Positions 28,976 to 38,219 of a stretch of DNA of 64,000 nt are shown here, in pieces. The position numbers were made by a program, and so were the translations under genes. Within the stretch, counting starts at the first letter, position 1; every line of letters starts with the position of its first letter. The stretch lies in NCBI GenBank assembly GCA_963793465.1, contig CAWCAJ010000004.1, forward strand, positions 62,001 to 126,000, in the 5' to 3' direction. Source of the stretch: CAJQPP01 sp963793465 (lineage in GTDB: Bacteria; Planctomycetota; Planctomycetia; Pirellulales; Pirellulaceae). The notes beneath the pieces are model-generated. The model worked only from the letters and a program-made list of their open reading frames with translations. It was not told the origin of the DNA and ran no database searches.

Positions 28976-30088
28976 AATCGTCCCGATCAGCCTTTTCCTT
29001 TTTGAGCTTTTCCAGAAACTTGCCGATTTCCGGAAAATCGTCACCGCTCAACTCTACGGCTTGCTCGGTCAGCGTGATGGCCTGGTCCAAGTCGCCTTGC
29101 ATGTAAATCAGGTGCGCCAGCGTGTCGATGATCTCGCCAGCCTTGGGTTCCAGCTCGCTACCTTTTTTGGCGGCGGCGGCGGCGGCGGCGATCAGATCGT
29201 CACTGACGTCCTTTCCGGAATCCTTCATTTCCACGATGGACCAGGCCATTTGATTCAACAGCTGAGCGTTGTCGGTTTCGCTGGTCAAGGCTTGCAAGGC
29301 TTCGGCCGCCCCCGGGCGCCCGAAGTAATCTGGATCTGGGACCGCATCATTTTCAGGGATTTGACCACCGCTTCGTCTTCCATCTTGCCAATCGCTTCAT
29401 CCAACAGCGCAATGGCTTCTTCCGATTTCTCCTGTCGCATCAGGGCACCCAGCTGGCTTTGCAACATCTGCATTTGCTGCTGGCTTTTGAAGGTGACCGC
29501 AAAGGCTTCCCGGTCCCACTCGTCATTCAGAACCTGTTCGATCACCGAATCCATCTTGTCCATGGGGTGACCGATCCACTCCACGTGTCCGGACTTGCCC
29601 ACCAGGAAAGCGGTGGGAATCCCGTTTTGGCCAGCCGCTTTCATGTAGTCGGCGTGCACCGATCCATCGGGGTCGGTGGTCAGGCAATAGGTCTTGGTGA
29701 GATCCCGATAGGTCATTTCGTCTTCACCGCGGACATCCCGTTCCAGGAACGTCTCGACGGTTTCCAGGTCCTCACGGCTGACGCTGATGACCTGAAAACC
29801 TTGATCGGCATATTGTTGTTGGATCTCGCTGATATGGGGCATACTGGCGATACAGGGACCGCACCAGGTGGCCCAGAACTCCACCAGGTAGACGTTGCCG
29901 TCCTCGAATTTGGTGGTGTGGGGAAAATTGCCCTCACCGTCCTGAACCCAGTGTTCGACATCCAGAGCCGGCGCCACCGAGCCGATTGTCAACAACTGGG
30001 TTTCCTGGCCATCTTCCTGAGCCAACAGGCCCGCGCTGGTGACACCCAGCATCATCGCGGTGGCAATCAATGCAGTACGAATTTTCAT
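28974..30088 (-). CDS. Secreted TlpA-like thioredoxin-fold protein with helical C-terminus (one apparent frameshift)
   Basis: ATG 30088 starts a signal peptide (MKIRTALIATAMMLGVTSAG). Residues 35-190 form a TlpA/ResA thioredoxin fold with the active site WATWCGPCIASMP and the cis-Pro region GIPTAFLVGKSG. A helical C-terminal part follows (QQMQMLQSQLGALMRQ). The frame breaks at about 29342: the upstream frame gives KSLKMMR, and the frame ending at 28974 resumes with DYFGRPGAAEALQALTSETD and a TPR-like end (LAHLIYMQGDLDQAITLTEQ). Adding one G to a GG run joins them. Acts as a periplasmic thiol-disulfide reductase, partner unknown. Confidence 0.8.
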
Positions 30089-30348
30089 CTAACTATTCCA
30101 GGGAACTAACCTTCGAAAAAAAGCGCACTTCCGTTGAAAGCGCAGCGACGATCCGTCATTTTCCCCGTTCCATGCCGATTTGCAACCGGATTCCTCAAGA
30201 TGGCGAAAACAAGAACGACCGGTTATCCCATCTGTTCCTGACCCCACGGAACAGGGACCTGACCGACCGCTCCCACCCCTGCGACCCCGGCAGTAACGTG
30301 ATGCGATTCACTTTCAGAGTGTCCACAATGAATGTGTCCGCGATGGCA

Positions 30349-31227
30349 TCAACTTTTGCCTGAAGGTGCAGCTTCGCCTGGACCGACTTCGTGGGCCAGC
30401 AGCATTCGAAATGCGATGCTGATACGATGCTCTTTTTCAGTTTTCCGGATCCAGGGTTGACTGACGTCCCATTGTCGCAGCCGCTGCCTGTGTTGACGCA
30501 ACAACTGGTCCATGCGTGCTGGATGCGCGCCGGGAAAAAAATTGCCCTGCTGCAACGCCAGGGTTAACAGTTTCGGCAGGTCATCTGGCAATTGTTTCAG
30601 AGCAGAAAGCGTGTCGGAAGAAACCACATCCATGATCAGGATGGTTTGGCCACCCGGCACTGTGTGTTCCCAGAGTAATTCCACGTGCCGCTGTCGAACC
30701 TGTTGAATCCACTCTGCCAGAATTTCCGGCTGGTCCGCCAGACAGGTTACCAGCTGAGCCGTGATGGTTGGAATCTGGCAATGAGACAGCACGACATCGA
30801 ATTCACCCAGTTCGGGAAAAGTGTGTCCCTGGATGCGGCGAGACCCTGCCTGGATCCAGTCTTGATCCTGCTTCGGCACTTCGCCGGTCAACCAGTGTTC
30901 CAGTCCGGTCATCTCGCACACGTGATGAAAAATTCGCTGCCGATCGTCCAGGTTCTGGTTTCGAATCGCCTGCCGGGTGCGCTCTTCGTCGGCGTCGACC
31001 AGATGCACCTCGTGAAATCGGGCCAGCAATCCCCGCAGATCCAATCCGGTTCCATCCCCGACACCCACGACGCAGATTATCCCCCGGCGAATGCCATCGC
31101 CATTGGGCAACAGGCGTAACACGTGGGCCCGGTGCAGTGCTGCCCGCTCCCATACCGAGTCGCCCGGCATACCCACAATGGTGGCGTGGGCGCGGCGACC
31201 CAGGTACTCATACTTGTGATCGGTCAC
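30349..31227 (-). CDS. Putative SAM-dependent methyltransferase-like protein
   Basis: About 292 residues. GTG 31227 is chosen because it overlaps the TGA of the upstream prepilin-peptidase-like gene (GTGA) and follows GGAGGT at seven bases, indicating translational coupling. A Rossmann-like segment reads GIICVVGVGDGTGLDLRGLL followed by FHEVHLVDADEERTRQAI, resembling methyltransferase motif I and an acidic strand-2 end. ELGEFDVVLSHCQIPTITAQ fits motif IV. The C-terminal half is helical and basic. Function beyond a likely SAM-binding fold is unknown. The coupling suggests it works with or is co-expressed with the membrane peptidase. Confidence 0.6.
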   Translation of the reverse strand: MTDHKYEYLGRRAHATIVGMPGDSVWERAALHRAHVLRLLPNGDGIRRGIICVVGVGDGTGLDLRGLLARFHEVHLVDADEERTRQAIRNQNLDDRQRIFHHVCEMTGLEHWLTGEVPKQDQDWIQAGSRRIQGHTFPELGEFDVVLSHCQIPTITAQLVTCLADQPEILAEWIQQVRQRHVELLWEHTVPGGQTILIMDVVSSDTLSALKQLPDDLPKLLTLALQQGNFFPGAHPARMDQLLRQHRQRLRQWDVSQPWIRKTEKEHRISIAFRMLLAHEVGPGEAAPSGKS

Positions 31228-32384
31228 GCCCTGACCTCCGATTGCAAGGAACTGCTGCCAACGCCTCGATGTAACCGGGATGCCACCCACGTCAACAACA
31301 ATCCCCAGGACGCAGCGCAACCCATCTCCAACCAGGACGCCGGTCCATGGTCAGGTACTTCCAGTCTCCTCCAAAAACAGATCGCCATCAACGTCGCCAG
31401 GGTCAACCAGCCACAGGCGGGCATGCGTTTTGAATACACGCCAAAGTCTCGCAGCGAAATCAGGATACCGAACTGCAGGACCACATAGGTTACCAATTGC
31501 CAACCCGTAAACAGACCGATCGTGGCCAGGGCCACGGTCACTGCCAATCCATCCCGGGAACCCGGACTTGCAGTCCCGTCCAGCATGGCTTGCAACAACG
31601 ATCCGATAATGAACCCACAAGCCAACCCCAGGAAAGCCGTCACCGTTCGCTGCAACCAGGGGAATTCGGTGAACCATTGATCGGCATCGTCGATCCAGGG
31701 CACAGGATGCACGTAGGGAAAGAACCAGGGAACCGCAAATCCCACCAACAGCGCGAAGCTGACGGTCTTGACCGGGATCCGACTGCCATCCCAGGCCATC
31801 AAGGACCAGGTCATCAACATCACCAGCAGGGTCATATGAAACACGTAAATCAGAATCAGGTCCCACTTGGTACTCACGATCACCTGCAGAATGCCGCGAC
31901 TGATATAGCGTTGGCCGCCCGGCAGGTTGGCTCCCGCCGATTGCAACTCCACGAAGAACATCAACAGGAACACCAGCCCAAAAACCGCTTCCACGATCGG
32001 GTATCGCGGCGAGATGGGGAGTCGACAGACTCGACACCGTCCGCCCAGCTTGATCCAGCCAAACACGGGGATATTGTCGGCCAAACGGATCCGTGCCTGG
32101 CAATAGGGGCAGGCGGAACCTCGAGAAACCACCGACACGCCGCGGGGCATCCGCCAGACGACGACATTGATAAAACTGCCCACCATACTGCCGAACACAA
32201 AGAACCACACCGCGACCAGGGTCTCCATCACCCGGGAACGCGTCCATTCCAGCCAGTCGTGGGCCCAGTCGGGGACCGTGAGCAGCGACTCCAGCAGAGG
32301 CGACAAACCCATCAACAGAAAAATCGCCAGCGTGATTACCAGCAAACCATTGCGAATCAGGTTCGAGCGGCGGCGACGGGGCAT
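31224..32384 (-). CDS. Prepilin-peptidase-like membrane protein (A24 N-terminal domain)
   Basis: About 386 residues from ATG 32384 (MPRRRRSNLIRNG). After one or two helices comes the prepilin peptidase N-terminal domain: GSFINVVVWRMPRG, then two CxxC pairs (CPYCQARI, CRVCRLPISPRYPIVE). Six or more helices follow. One acidic residue sits where the first catalytic Asp is expected (LMAWDGSRIP), but no GxGD motif for the second can be found, so it may not be an active type IV prepilin peptidase. Upstream in another frame (32357-32494) is a cysteine-rich segment (VCHDC...FCNNC) that could be a lost N-terminal extension. No pilin gene is in the window. Confidence 0.65.
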   Translation of the reverse strand: MPRRRRSNLIRNGLLVITLAIFLLMGLSPLLESLLTVPDWAHDWLEWTRSRVMETLVAVWFFVFGSMVGSFINVVVWRMPRGVSVVSRGSACPYCQARIRLADNIPVFGWIKLGGRCRVCRLPISPRYPIVEAVFGLVFLLMFFVELQSAGANLPGGQRYISRGILQVIVSTKWDLILIYVFHMTLLVMLMTWSLMAWDGSRIPVKTVSFALLVGFAVPWFFPYVHPVPWIDDADQWFTEFPWLQRTVTAFLGLACGFIIGSLLQAMLDGTASPGSRDGLAVTVALATIGLFTGWQLVTYVVLQFGILISLRDFGVYSKRMPACGWLTLATLMAICFWRRLEVPDHGPASWLEMGCAASWGLLLTWVASRLHRGVGSSSLQSEVRA

Positions 32385-32514
32385 TGAAAAAGCATGGGGT
32401 CCGACAATGATGGTGCTGGATTGCAATTGTTGCAAAAACGTTCGTCTTCCGCCAACCCGCCGTTGCTTTTGCAATCGTGGCAGACCCCTTCCATCATCCT
32501 CGGGACCGAAACCC

Positions 32515-33762
32515 ATGCTGAATCCCCGTTTCGCCGTGCGGCTTGTTTGTCTGATCGGACTGGTGACCCCTTCCGTGCACGCTCAGGACTCGCCCGTCGA
32601 CGCCTTGTCAGCCTGGTTGGCGATGACCAATCGACCCGCCCTGGGATCGCAACCCTGGGCCACCCAGCCATTGACCAGGGATCAGGCACAGCAGGCCGGC
32701 CAGATGTTATGGGACCGGTATCTGGAACAGATCCGCGACGAACGACACGAAGAATGGGACAACAAGGTCATCCGGCTGGATGATTTGCAAATGAAATTCG
32801 AATACAAAACGTTTGGACAACCCGGGCCCGATGGTCGCCGGCTGTTCATTTCCATGCATGGCGGAGGTGGCGCGCCGCCACGTGTCAATGAACGACAATG
32901 GCAGAATCAGATCGGATTGTACGAGCCCGAAGAGGGAATCTACCTGGCACCCCGGGCACCCACCGATACCTGGAACCTGTGGCATCAACCCCATATCGAC
33001 CGCTTTTTCGAACGCCTCATTCAGGACGCGGTGGTATTTGCCAACGTGGATCCCAACCGCGTCTATATCATGGGGTATTCCGCCGGCGGCGATGGGGTTT
33101 ATCAGTTGGCGCCGCGTATGGCCGATCATCTGGCGGCGGCGGCCATGATGGCGGGTCACCCCAACGATGCCTCGCCGTTGGGACTTCGAAACATCGGTTT
33201 CACGTTACACATGGGGGCCGACGACAAGGCCTACAACCGCAACCAGGTCGCCGCGGACTGGAAACAGAAACTGGCGGATCTACAGCAAGCCGACCCCCAG
33301 GGCTACCGCCACGAGGTGGTCATCCACGAGGGCAAGGGACACTGGATGGATCGTCAGGATGCGGTGGCCGTGGGCTGGATGTCCGGGTTCCAACGCGATC
33401 CCTACCCCACCCAGATCGTCTGGCAGATCAAGGGCCCCCAACAGCGGCAATTCTACTGGCTGGCCCTTCAAGATCCTCTTCAGGATCCTCAAACGGCCGG
33501 TCTGCTGAAAGTGTCCCTCAACTCCCAGCCCGGCAAGCAGACCATCACCTTCCTGGAAGGCGATACCGATCAGGTCACGCTGAGGTTGAACGATCAGATG
33601 TTGGATCTGGACCAACCAGTAACCGTGCAGTCGGCGTCCGGAGGCAAAAGCCTGCAGAAGAAACTGGATCGCACCATCGCCACGCTGTACCAGACACTCC
33701 AGGAGCGGGGGGATCGCAGCTACATGTTTTCCGCCGAATGGAAGTTGGGCGAAAACAACTGA
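32515..33762 (+). CDS. Secreted alpha/beta hydrolase
   Basis: Encodes 415 residues from ATG 32515. A signal peptide (RLVCLIGLVTPSVHAQD) precedes an alpha/beta-hydrolase domain. LFISMHGGGGAPPRVNERQW supplies the oxyanion-hole region, YIMGYSAGGDGVYQL the nucleophile elbow (GxSxG, Ser), and VVIHEGKGHWMD the catalytic His. The arrangement resembles poly(3-hydroxybutyrate) depolymerase/feruloyl-esterase-like hydrolases, which cleave ester bonds outside the cytoplasm. A C-terminal beta-rich domain (residues of about 320-410) is of unknown role. A hairpin at 33852-33872 follows the gene. Confidence 0.8.
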   Translation: MLNPRFAVRLVCLIGLVTPSVHAQDSPVDALSAWLAMTNRPALGSQPWATQPLTRDQAQQAGQMLWDRYLEQIRDERHEEWDNKVIRLDDLQMKFEYKTFGQPGPDGRRLFISMHGGGGAPPRVNERQWQNQIGLYEPEEGIYLAPRAPTDTWNLWHQPHIDRFFERLIQDAVVFANVDPNRVYIMGYSAGGDGVYQLAPRMADHLAAAAMMAGHPNDASPLGLRNIGFTLHMGADDKAYNRNQVAADWKQKLADLQQADPQGYRHEVVIHEGKGHWMDRQDAVAVGWMSGFQRDPYPTQIVWQIKGPQQRQFYWLALQDPLQDPQTAGLLKVSLNSQPGKQTITFLEGDTDQVTLRLNDQMLDLDQPVTVQSASGGKSLQKKLDRTIATLYQTLQERGDRSYMFSAEWKLGENN

Positions 33763-33851
33763 TGGGCGGCGGCTTGGGATCCGCGGCCACCGCTGCTGCA
33801 ACAATGGTTCCCGAAAATATAGGTCCCGAAAATAGGTCCCTGACAAAAATC

Positions 33852-33872
33852 GGGAGGGCACCATGCCCTCCC
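33852..33872. terminator. Possible terminator hairpin
   Basis: GGGAGGGC and GCCCTCCC form a perfect 8-bp stem around a 5-base loop. There is no T-tract on either side, so it may be a weak or bidirectional terminator between the convergent hydrolase and PQQ genes. Confidence 0.4.
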
Positions 33873-33898
33873 CGGAAAGTCTCGCGGAACATATTGAC

Positions 33899-33984
33899 TC
33901 GTCAGATCTGAATTAAAAGGACCGTGCTGGATTCGCAACGACACTGCTGGGCAAGCCCCGTCAGATCAGCCTTGCCAGACCACT
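33899..33984 (-). repeat. Stop-codon-linked palindromic element, copy d
   Basis: On the minus strand it begins with the AG of the TAG stop of the PQQ-like gene (AGTGGTCTGGCAAGGC), then runs through GGGCTTGCCCAGCAGTG and GTCGTTGCGAATCCAGCACG to CAGATCTGAC. One arm of the core palindrome is deleted. Confidence 0.8.
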
Positions 33985-35344
33985 AACCCGCGTCCACGCA
34001 GTAAAGATGTTTGTTGGATCGCAGGAAAATCTGGCCGTCACTGACGGCCGGCGTAGCGGCAAAGTCCTCGGCATCTTCCGTGACTTTATTGATCGTCAAC
34101 TCCTGCATGGTTGCGGCATCAAACACGTGCGTGTCACCGTTGCGTTTGACAAAGTACAATTTGCCACCGGCCACGATCGGCGAAGCATAATCGCCCCCAC
34201 CGGGTCCCCCGCGTCTGCGGCCTTGACCTCGGGCCTCTCCACTGGCGGCCCCACCGCCGACTCGAATTTTTTCACCCTCGCTGCCATCCGCAATTCGGAT
34301 CGTCGTCATGATGTTGCGGGCAACCAGAAACAGGTTGTCGCCGTGGATCACGGGCGTTCCATAGCTGTTGCGGGTGCTGCCATTCCAGACAACATGGGAG
34401 CCCGTCACGTCCCCTTCCCCGCCGGCCTTCACCGCCAGCGATCCGCCTCCCGTGCGGTTACCTACGGCGGCGTAGATAATGCCATCGTGCTCTACGATGC
34501 TGGAATAGAACGAGTCGCTGGGTACATCGTTGCAGAACCAGCGGATGGAACCGGTCTGAGGATCGAGCCCGATGATCTGATTGGGGATGCCCATCACGAT
34601 ATCGGTTCGCTGGTCGTCAACCTTGACGATCGCCGGCGTACACCAGGTGGAGTTGATGCCACCGTTGTTGTCCTGTGTCCAGACTTCTTCACCGGTCTGC
34701 TTGTTCAAGCCATAAATCTTGCGGCTCTCAGCGATCGCCGGCACCACCAGCACGTCTTCATGCAGGATCGGACTGGCCGCTGAACCCCATTTTCGTTCGT
34801 CGGAGTCGGTACCCACACTCTTGTGCCACAGTTGATTCCCCTCAAAATCAAACGCGTACACTCCCGACTTGCCGAGAAAGAAATACACATTCTCTCCATC
34901 CGAAACCGGGGTATGGGAAGCGTACCCGTGCTCGGGCACTCCCATCCCACTGAACTCATCTTCCGGAAGCACCGCATCAATCGTCTTGGACCAGGCAATC
35001 GAACCATCGGCGCGGTTGACGCACACCACGTGTCGCTTCAGGTTCTGCATATTGCCAAGGTTATCCCGCGATTCGCCATACCCGGAATAGCAGCTCAGAA
35101 AAATATGATCCCCGACCACGATGGGGCAAGAGGCTCCCGCGCCAGGCAAGGCCGCCTTCCATTTCACGTTTGACTGGGGACTCCACGTTACCGGCGGCCT
35201 CATCGCATCGGCGCTGATTCCGCTGCCGTTAGGGCCCCGGAAACGATTCCAATCCTGGCCTTGCAATAAGCCGGTTGCGATGACCATCCAGGCCACCGCC
35301 AGAATCGGCGCGGTGGTGACAAAGACTCGCTTAACAGATTTCAT
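33983..35344 (-). CDS. Secreted PQQ-like beta-propeller protein
   Basis: Encodes 453 residues from ATG 35344. Signal peptide (ILAVAWMVIATGLLQG) then the planctomycete outer-membrane propeller start DWNRFRGPNGSGIS. Repeated PQQ-like blades are visible (VVCVNRADGSIAWSKTI, IYGLNKQTGEEVWTQDN, IIGLDPQTGSIRWFCN). A glycine/arginine-rich insertion (GEARGQGRRRGGPGGGD) interrupts blade 7. These proteins are very common in planctomycetes and are thought to be extracytoplasmic scaffolds or sugar-related; quinone binding is not shown. A second protein of this kind is encoded at 45488-46759. Confidence 0.85.
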   Translation of the reverse strand: MKSVKRVFVTTAPILAVAWMVIATGLLQGQDWNRFRGPNGSGISADAMRPPVTWSPQSNVKWKAALPGAGASCPIVVGDHIFLSCYSGYGESRDNLGNMQNLKRHVVCVNRADGSIAWSKTIDAVLPEDEFSGMGVPEHGYASHTPVSDGENVYFFLGKSGVYAFDFEGNQLWHKSVGTDSDERKWGSAASPILHEDVLVVPAIAESRKIYGLNKQTGEEVWTQDNNGGINSTWCTPAIVKVDDQRTDIVMGIPNQIIGLDPQTGSIRWFCNDVPSDSFYSSIVEHDGIIYAAVGNRTGGGSLAVKAGGEGDVTGSHVVWNGSTRNSYGTPVIHGDNLFLVARNIMTTIRIADGSEGEKIRVGGGAASGEARGQGRRRGGPGGGDYASPIVAGGKLYFVKRNGDTHVFDAATMQELTINKVTEDAEDFAATPAVSDGQIFLRSNKHLYCVDAG

Positions 35345-35569
35345 GGGTCTCTCTTCAGTTTGGGTAAATGGTACGCTTGGCAGGCTGCAAGGCGGCTCTC
35401 CACGGTAGTGTAGCCTGACATCGCCGCTTTGAATGGTCCAAGTGCACGATGACTCGCGACACGTCGGAACGCCTCCGAAATCGTTCCAATCAAGGCGACT
35501 CGACTGGAAATCGTTCCCATATCTTCGGGCAATCGCCGTGCTGTCGAGAATTTAGCTTGCCGCCGAAAT

Positions 35570-36354
35570 TCAATAGGGGAAAGACTCATCGATGGCCGAG
35601 CGAGAAAGCTCTACCAGAAACCCGGCCAGTCGTTGGACAAGTGTCTCCATCAGTTGATGACCTTTGGCGGCGGTGGCAGCATGAGGATTCGAGCGCCGCT
35701 GTTGCTGGTCAGCAAATGCCAGGGACGACTGATGGAAACCCAGCCCTCATTCAAGGCCTGAAAACGTGTGGGCTTGGTGGCACCGGTGTCCGCCTGCAGG
35801 GAACCGTCGGCGGCCCGGGCCACCAACTCCGGAAAATATGCCAGGGCAAAGGACGTCTCCATCTCGCCGGCATGGTCTTCGGGTTGCTCGAAAATATTGT
35901 GATACACATCGCTGATGGAGGCGTACCAGTCACAAAGGAAAAGATGCGCCTCGCAGTTTGCGCCCAGTTCCCTCAGTATGGGCTTCAAGGCATTGCCTCC
36001 ATGACTGTTCAGCAACATCACCTTGCGAATTCCGCTGTCCACCAGCGAATCCAGCAAATCAGCCACGATGGCGGTCATGGTGCTGGGGTTGATGTTCAAG
36101 GCCAGCGGAAACTCCCGCATGTTGGTCTGTGTGCCGAAGGGCAGCGTCGGCAACAGGACGACCTTGGCGCCTTGCTCGTGCGCCGCCCGGCACACATGTT
36201 GACCGATAATCGTGGCTTCCAGAGTATCGGTGCTGTAGGGCAGATGCAGATTGTGGGGTTCGGTGGCGCCAAAGGGCAAGACAGCGACTTCGAAGGACTG
36301 GTCCTTGATCTGGGCGTAGTTGGCTTCGGCCAGATTCCATGGTGCTTGGTTCAT
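35570..36354 (-). CDS. Creatininase-family amidohydrolase (one apparent frameshift)
   Basis: ATG 36354 (MNQAPWNLAEANYAQIKDQS). Metal-binding motifs are intact: LPFGATEPHNLHLPYSTDT, LLNSHGGN and the acidic DHAGEMETS. The frame as given stops at 35650 soon after GWVSISRPWHLLTSNSGA. The neighbouring frame continues exactly as the family does (NPHAATAAKGHQLMETLVQR, ending ESFPY at 35570), so one base is missing near 35690. Family members hydrolyse creatinine or related amides, or mature peptide cofactors (MftE); the substrate here is unknown. It begins 5 bases after the Cys-cluster gene, so the two form an operon. Confidence 0.8.
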
Positions 36355-36359
36355 GTGCT

Positions 36360-36770
36360 TCAACGGCCTGGATCCGCCCTTAATGTTTCCTTGGTATTTT
36401 CCGGTTTATCGCACAACCCGGGAGATCCTTGAATCCGATGTTGGTAATGGGTCCGCCAGTCGCGGCAACCTCGGCTGCCGACCTCAAAATCCCGGCAGAC
36501 CCGCGGTCGATAGGCGTGGTGTTTGCAACGTCGCGTCTGCATGTCGAACCAGAAGCAGGGACCATCCAGATCCTGGTCGGCGGGTTTCTGGTAATTGGCG
36601 ATGTAATCCAGCAGTTCCTGCTTCACATCCTGTGGCATGGCATTCCAGTAAACCGCGTCGAAGGACTGGTCAGCGGGATCCATATAGGTTGGATACCCCA
36701 TATGCATACAGCAGACACCACAGCCCTCGCAGTCCGAGATCACTGGCAGGCTCAGGCGTGGTTTGGACAT
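36360..36770 (-). CDS. YkgJ-type cysteine-cluster protein
   Basis: Encodes 136 residues. It begins MSKPRLSLPVISDCEGCGVCC, and the CxxCxxCC arrangement with further Cys at GPCFWFDMQTRRCKHHAYRP and VCRDFEVGSRGC is the YkgJ (zinc- or iron-chelating) pattern. Such proteins are small, cytoplasmic and likely bind a metal or an Fe-S cluster. The role is unknown. It is directly followed by the creatininase gene. Confidence 0.85.
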   Translation of the reverse strand: MSKPRLSLPVISDCEGCGVCCMHMGYPTYMDPADQSFDAVYWNAMPQDVKQELLDYIANYQKPADQDLDGPCFWFDMQTRRCKHHAYRPRVCRDFEVGSRGCRDWRTHYQHRIQGSPGLCDKPENTKETLRADPGR

Positions 36771-37117
36771 CGGTTTGGTCGCCTCTGCAAAATGAAAACG
36801 CCTGATGGTCTGTCAGAACTGAATTGACCGGTCCGTGCTGGGCTCTTCTTAAAGGGACGGGTGCCATTGGCCGGTGCGGCCCTGGCGGGTGTCTCGCACG
36901 ACGGACTCCCGTCCCCTGACCCATCAACCACCCAACAGGAATCCGATCGCGACCGCACCAGTCTACCACGTCGGCGACCGCACTGCGGCCCCGAACCGGA
37001 TCTCCGCCAATGTTTGGGCTGTCATCTCGCTGCTTTCAGGGTCCGGTTCAGACGGTTACCCGGCAGCGGAAGGCCGAATGCCGGCCTGGACAGCGTCAAG
37101 TCTTCGCGAGGCCGCCA
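36771..37117. other. Intergenic region with partial palindromic element (copy h)
   Basis: At 36802-36860 the sequence TGGTCTGTCAGAACTGAATT...CCGTGCTGGGC resembles the left part of the dispersed element (as at 33899-33925). No gene is seen in the rest. Confidence 0.5.
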
Positions 37118-37621
37118 TCAAGCGGCAAAATGCTCCAGAATCCGGGCTTGCCGGTACTCGAAGATGCGTAACAGGTCTTTCTTGACCATCAGCGGATGAA
37201 GCAGCGTCCCCAACCAGACGCGGTAGTGCACGATGTCCGTCATCAGCGTTTCGTTACCCGCGTCTTCAAACAGATGTTCATGGTGCCAACGTCGGTAGGG
37301 GCCGCGAACCTGTTCATCCACAAACCGTGTATTGGGCTCCCACACCGAAATATGGGTACGCCAGCGAATCGGGATGCCACGCAAGCGGATCCTGTAGTCG
37401 ATGCGGGCCCCTGCTTGCATCTCAATAGGCAAAGGCGTCAGGATGCGAAAATTCAGAAACGCGGGTGTGATGGATTCCAGATTGCCGGCGTCCGAAAAGA
37501 ACGGAAACACCTCCGCCCGGGGTCTCGGAAGCAGCACGCGTGTGGTCAACCGCCAACTGGCTCGCGGCAGTTGTTCGATCTGCACCGGTACTGGCTGGGT
37601 GGGTGGCAGAAGATTCAACAT
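37118..37621 (-). CDS. SRPBCC-family (cyclase/dehydrase-like) protein
   Basis: Encodes 167 residues from ATG 37621 (MLNLLPPTQPVPVQIEQLPR). The START-like fold is indicated by VLLPRPRAEVFPFFSDAGNL followed by LESITPAFLNFRIL. RIDYRIRLRGIPIRWRTHIS and the C-terminal FEYRQARILEHF also fit. SRPBCC proteins bind hydrophobic ligands. Genes of this type are repeatedly found with CFA synthase, DUF1365 and FAD oxidoreductase genes in proteobacterial photo-oxidative stress loci, and this is the last gene of the matching cluster here. Confidence 0.8.
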   Translation of the reverse strand: MLNLLPPTQPVPVQIEQLPRASWRLTTRVLLPRPRAEVFPFFSDAGNLESITPAFLNFRILTPLPIEMQAGARIDYRIRLRGIPIRWRTHISVWEPNTRFVDEQVRGPYRRWHHEHLFEDAGNETLMTDIVHYRVWLGTLLHPLMVKKDLLRIFEYRQARILEHFAA

Positions 37622-37733
37622 GGGACACCTCGAAACGTTGCTGACCCGCGACCCAGTCTTTCCAGCCCGCGGATGGGTTGCTGCTGCCGTGCTCCAGAAG
37701 GACCCACGACACCGAAGAAATCGACACTCTCTG

Positions 37734-38177
37734 TCAGTGGCTAACCGTAAGCAGTTTGCCGCAGACAACCAGCAAGATGAGGCCCCGCAGCGTCCAAGCG
37801 ACGGTGCGGATCCAATTCCAGGTTACCAGGGACTGGATTTTGGCCAAATCAAAACCGCCGGCCAGCCGCCCGTGCTGAGGCACTTGCAGCAGCGCCGTAG
37901 AGAGCCACACGACCACCAGTAAAGCCAGGGCCACCCGCAACCCGAAGGCCGTGTCGGCCGTGGGTGGGAACCAGGCCAGCACCAGGGCCGTGATCAACTC
38001 CGCGGCCATCACCGGGCCGACGATGAAAGTGATGCGAAATTGATGCAGTTCCGAATACCGTGGAAACGGCTCCTCCCCGACCTCCGCAAACAACGGGTAA
38101 TGCACCCACTGGACCAGCCAGATCAGGCCCACCATGAACCAGGTACTGGCGAATTGAACAAGCAACAACGTTTTCAT
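37734..38177 (-). CDS. Four-helix integral membrane protein
   Basis: Encodes 147 residues, ATG 38177. Four hydrophobic helices are visible: MVGLIWLVQWVHYPLFAEVG, then ITFIVGPVMAAELITALVLA, LRVALALLVVVWLSTALLQV and the last near RGLILLVVCGKLLTV. The VHYPLF...YSELHQFRIT motif recurs in small bacterial membrane proteins (DUF1772-like), whose function is unknown. It lies between the second CFA-like gene and the SRPBCC gene in the lipid cluster, suggesting a role at the membrane whose lipids these enzymes modify. Confidence 0.65.
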   Translation of the reverse strand: MKTLLLVQFASTWFMVGLIWLVQWVHYPLFAEVGEEPFPRYSELHQFRITFIVGPVMAAELITALVLAWFPPTADTAFGLRVALALLVVVWLSTALLQVPQHGRLAGGFDLAKIQSLVTWNWIRTVAWTLRGLILLVVCGKLLTVSH

Positions 38178-38219
38178 TTGGCGTCCCGACCGGATTACCG
38201 GATCGTATTGTGTTTCCCG

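Noticed and set aside
32357..32494. Separate small zinc-ribbon gene (VCHDC...FCNNC)
   Set aside because: Ribosome site too close to the start, and the frame ends inside the prepilin-peptidase gene. Kept only as a possible lost N-terminus.
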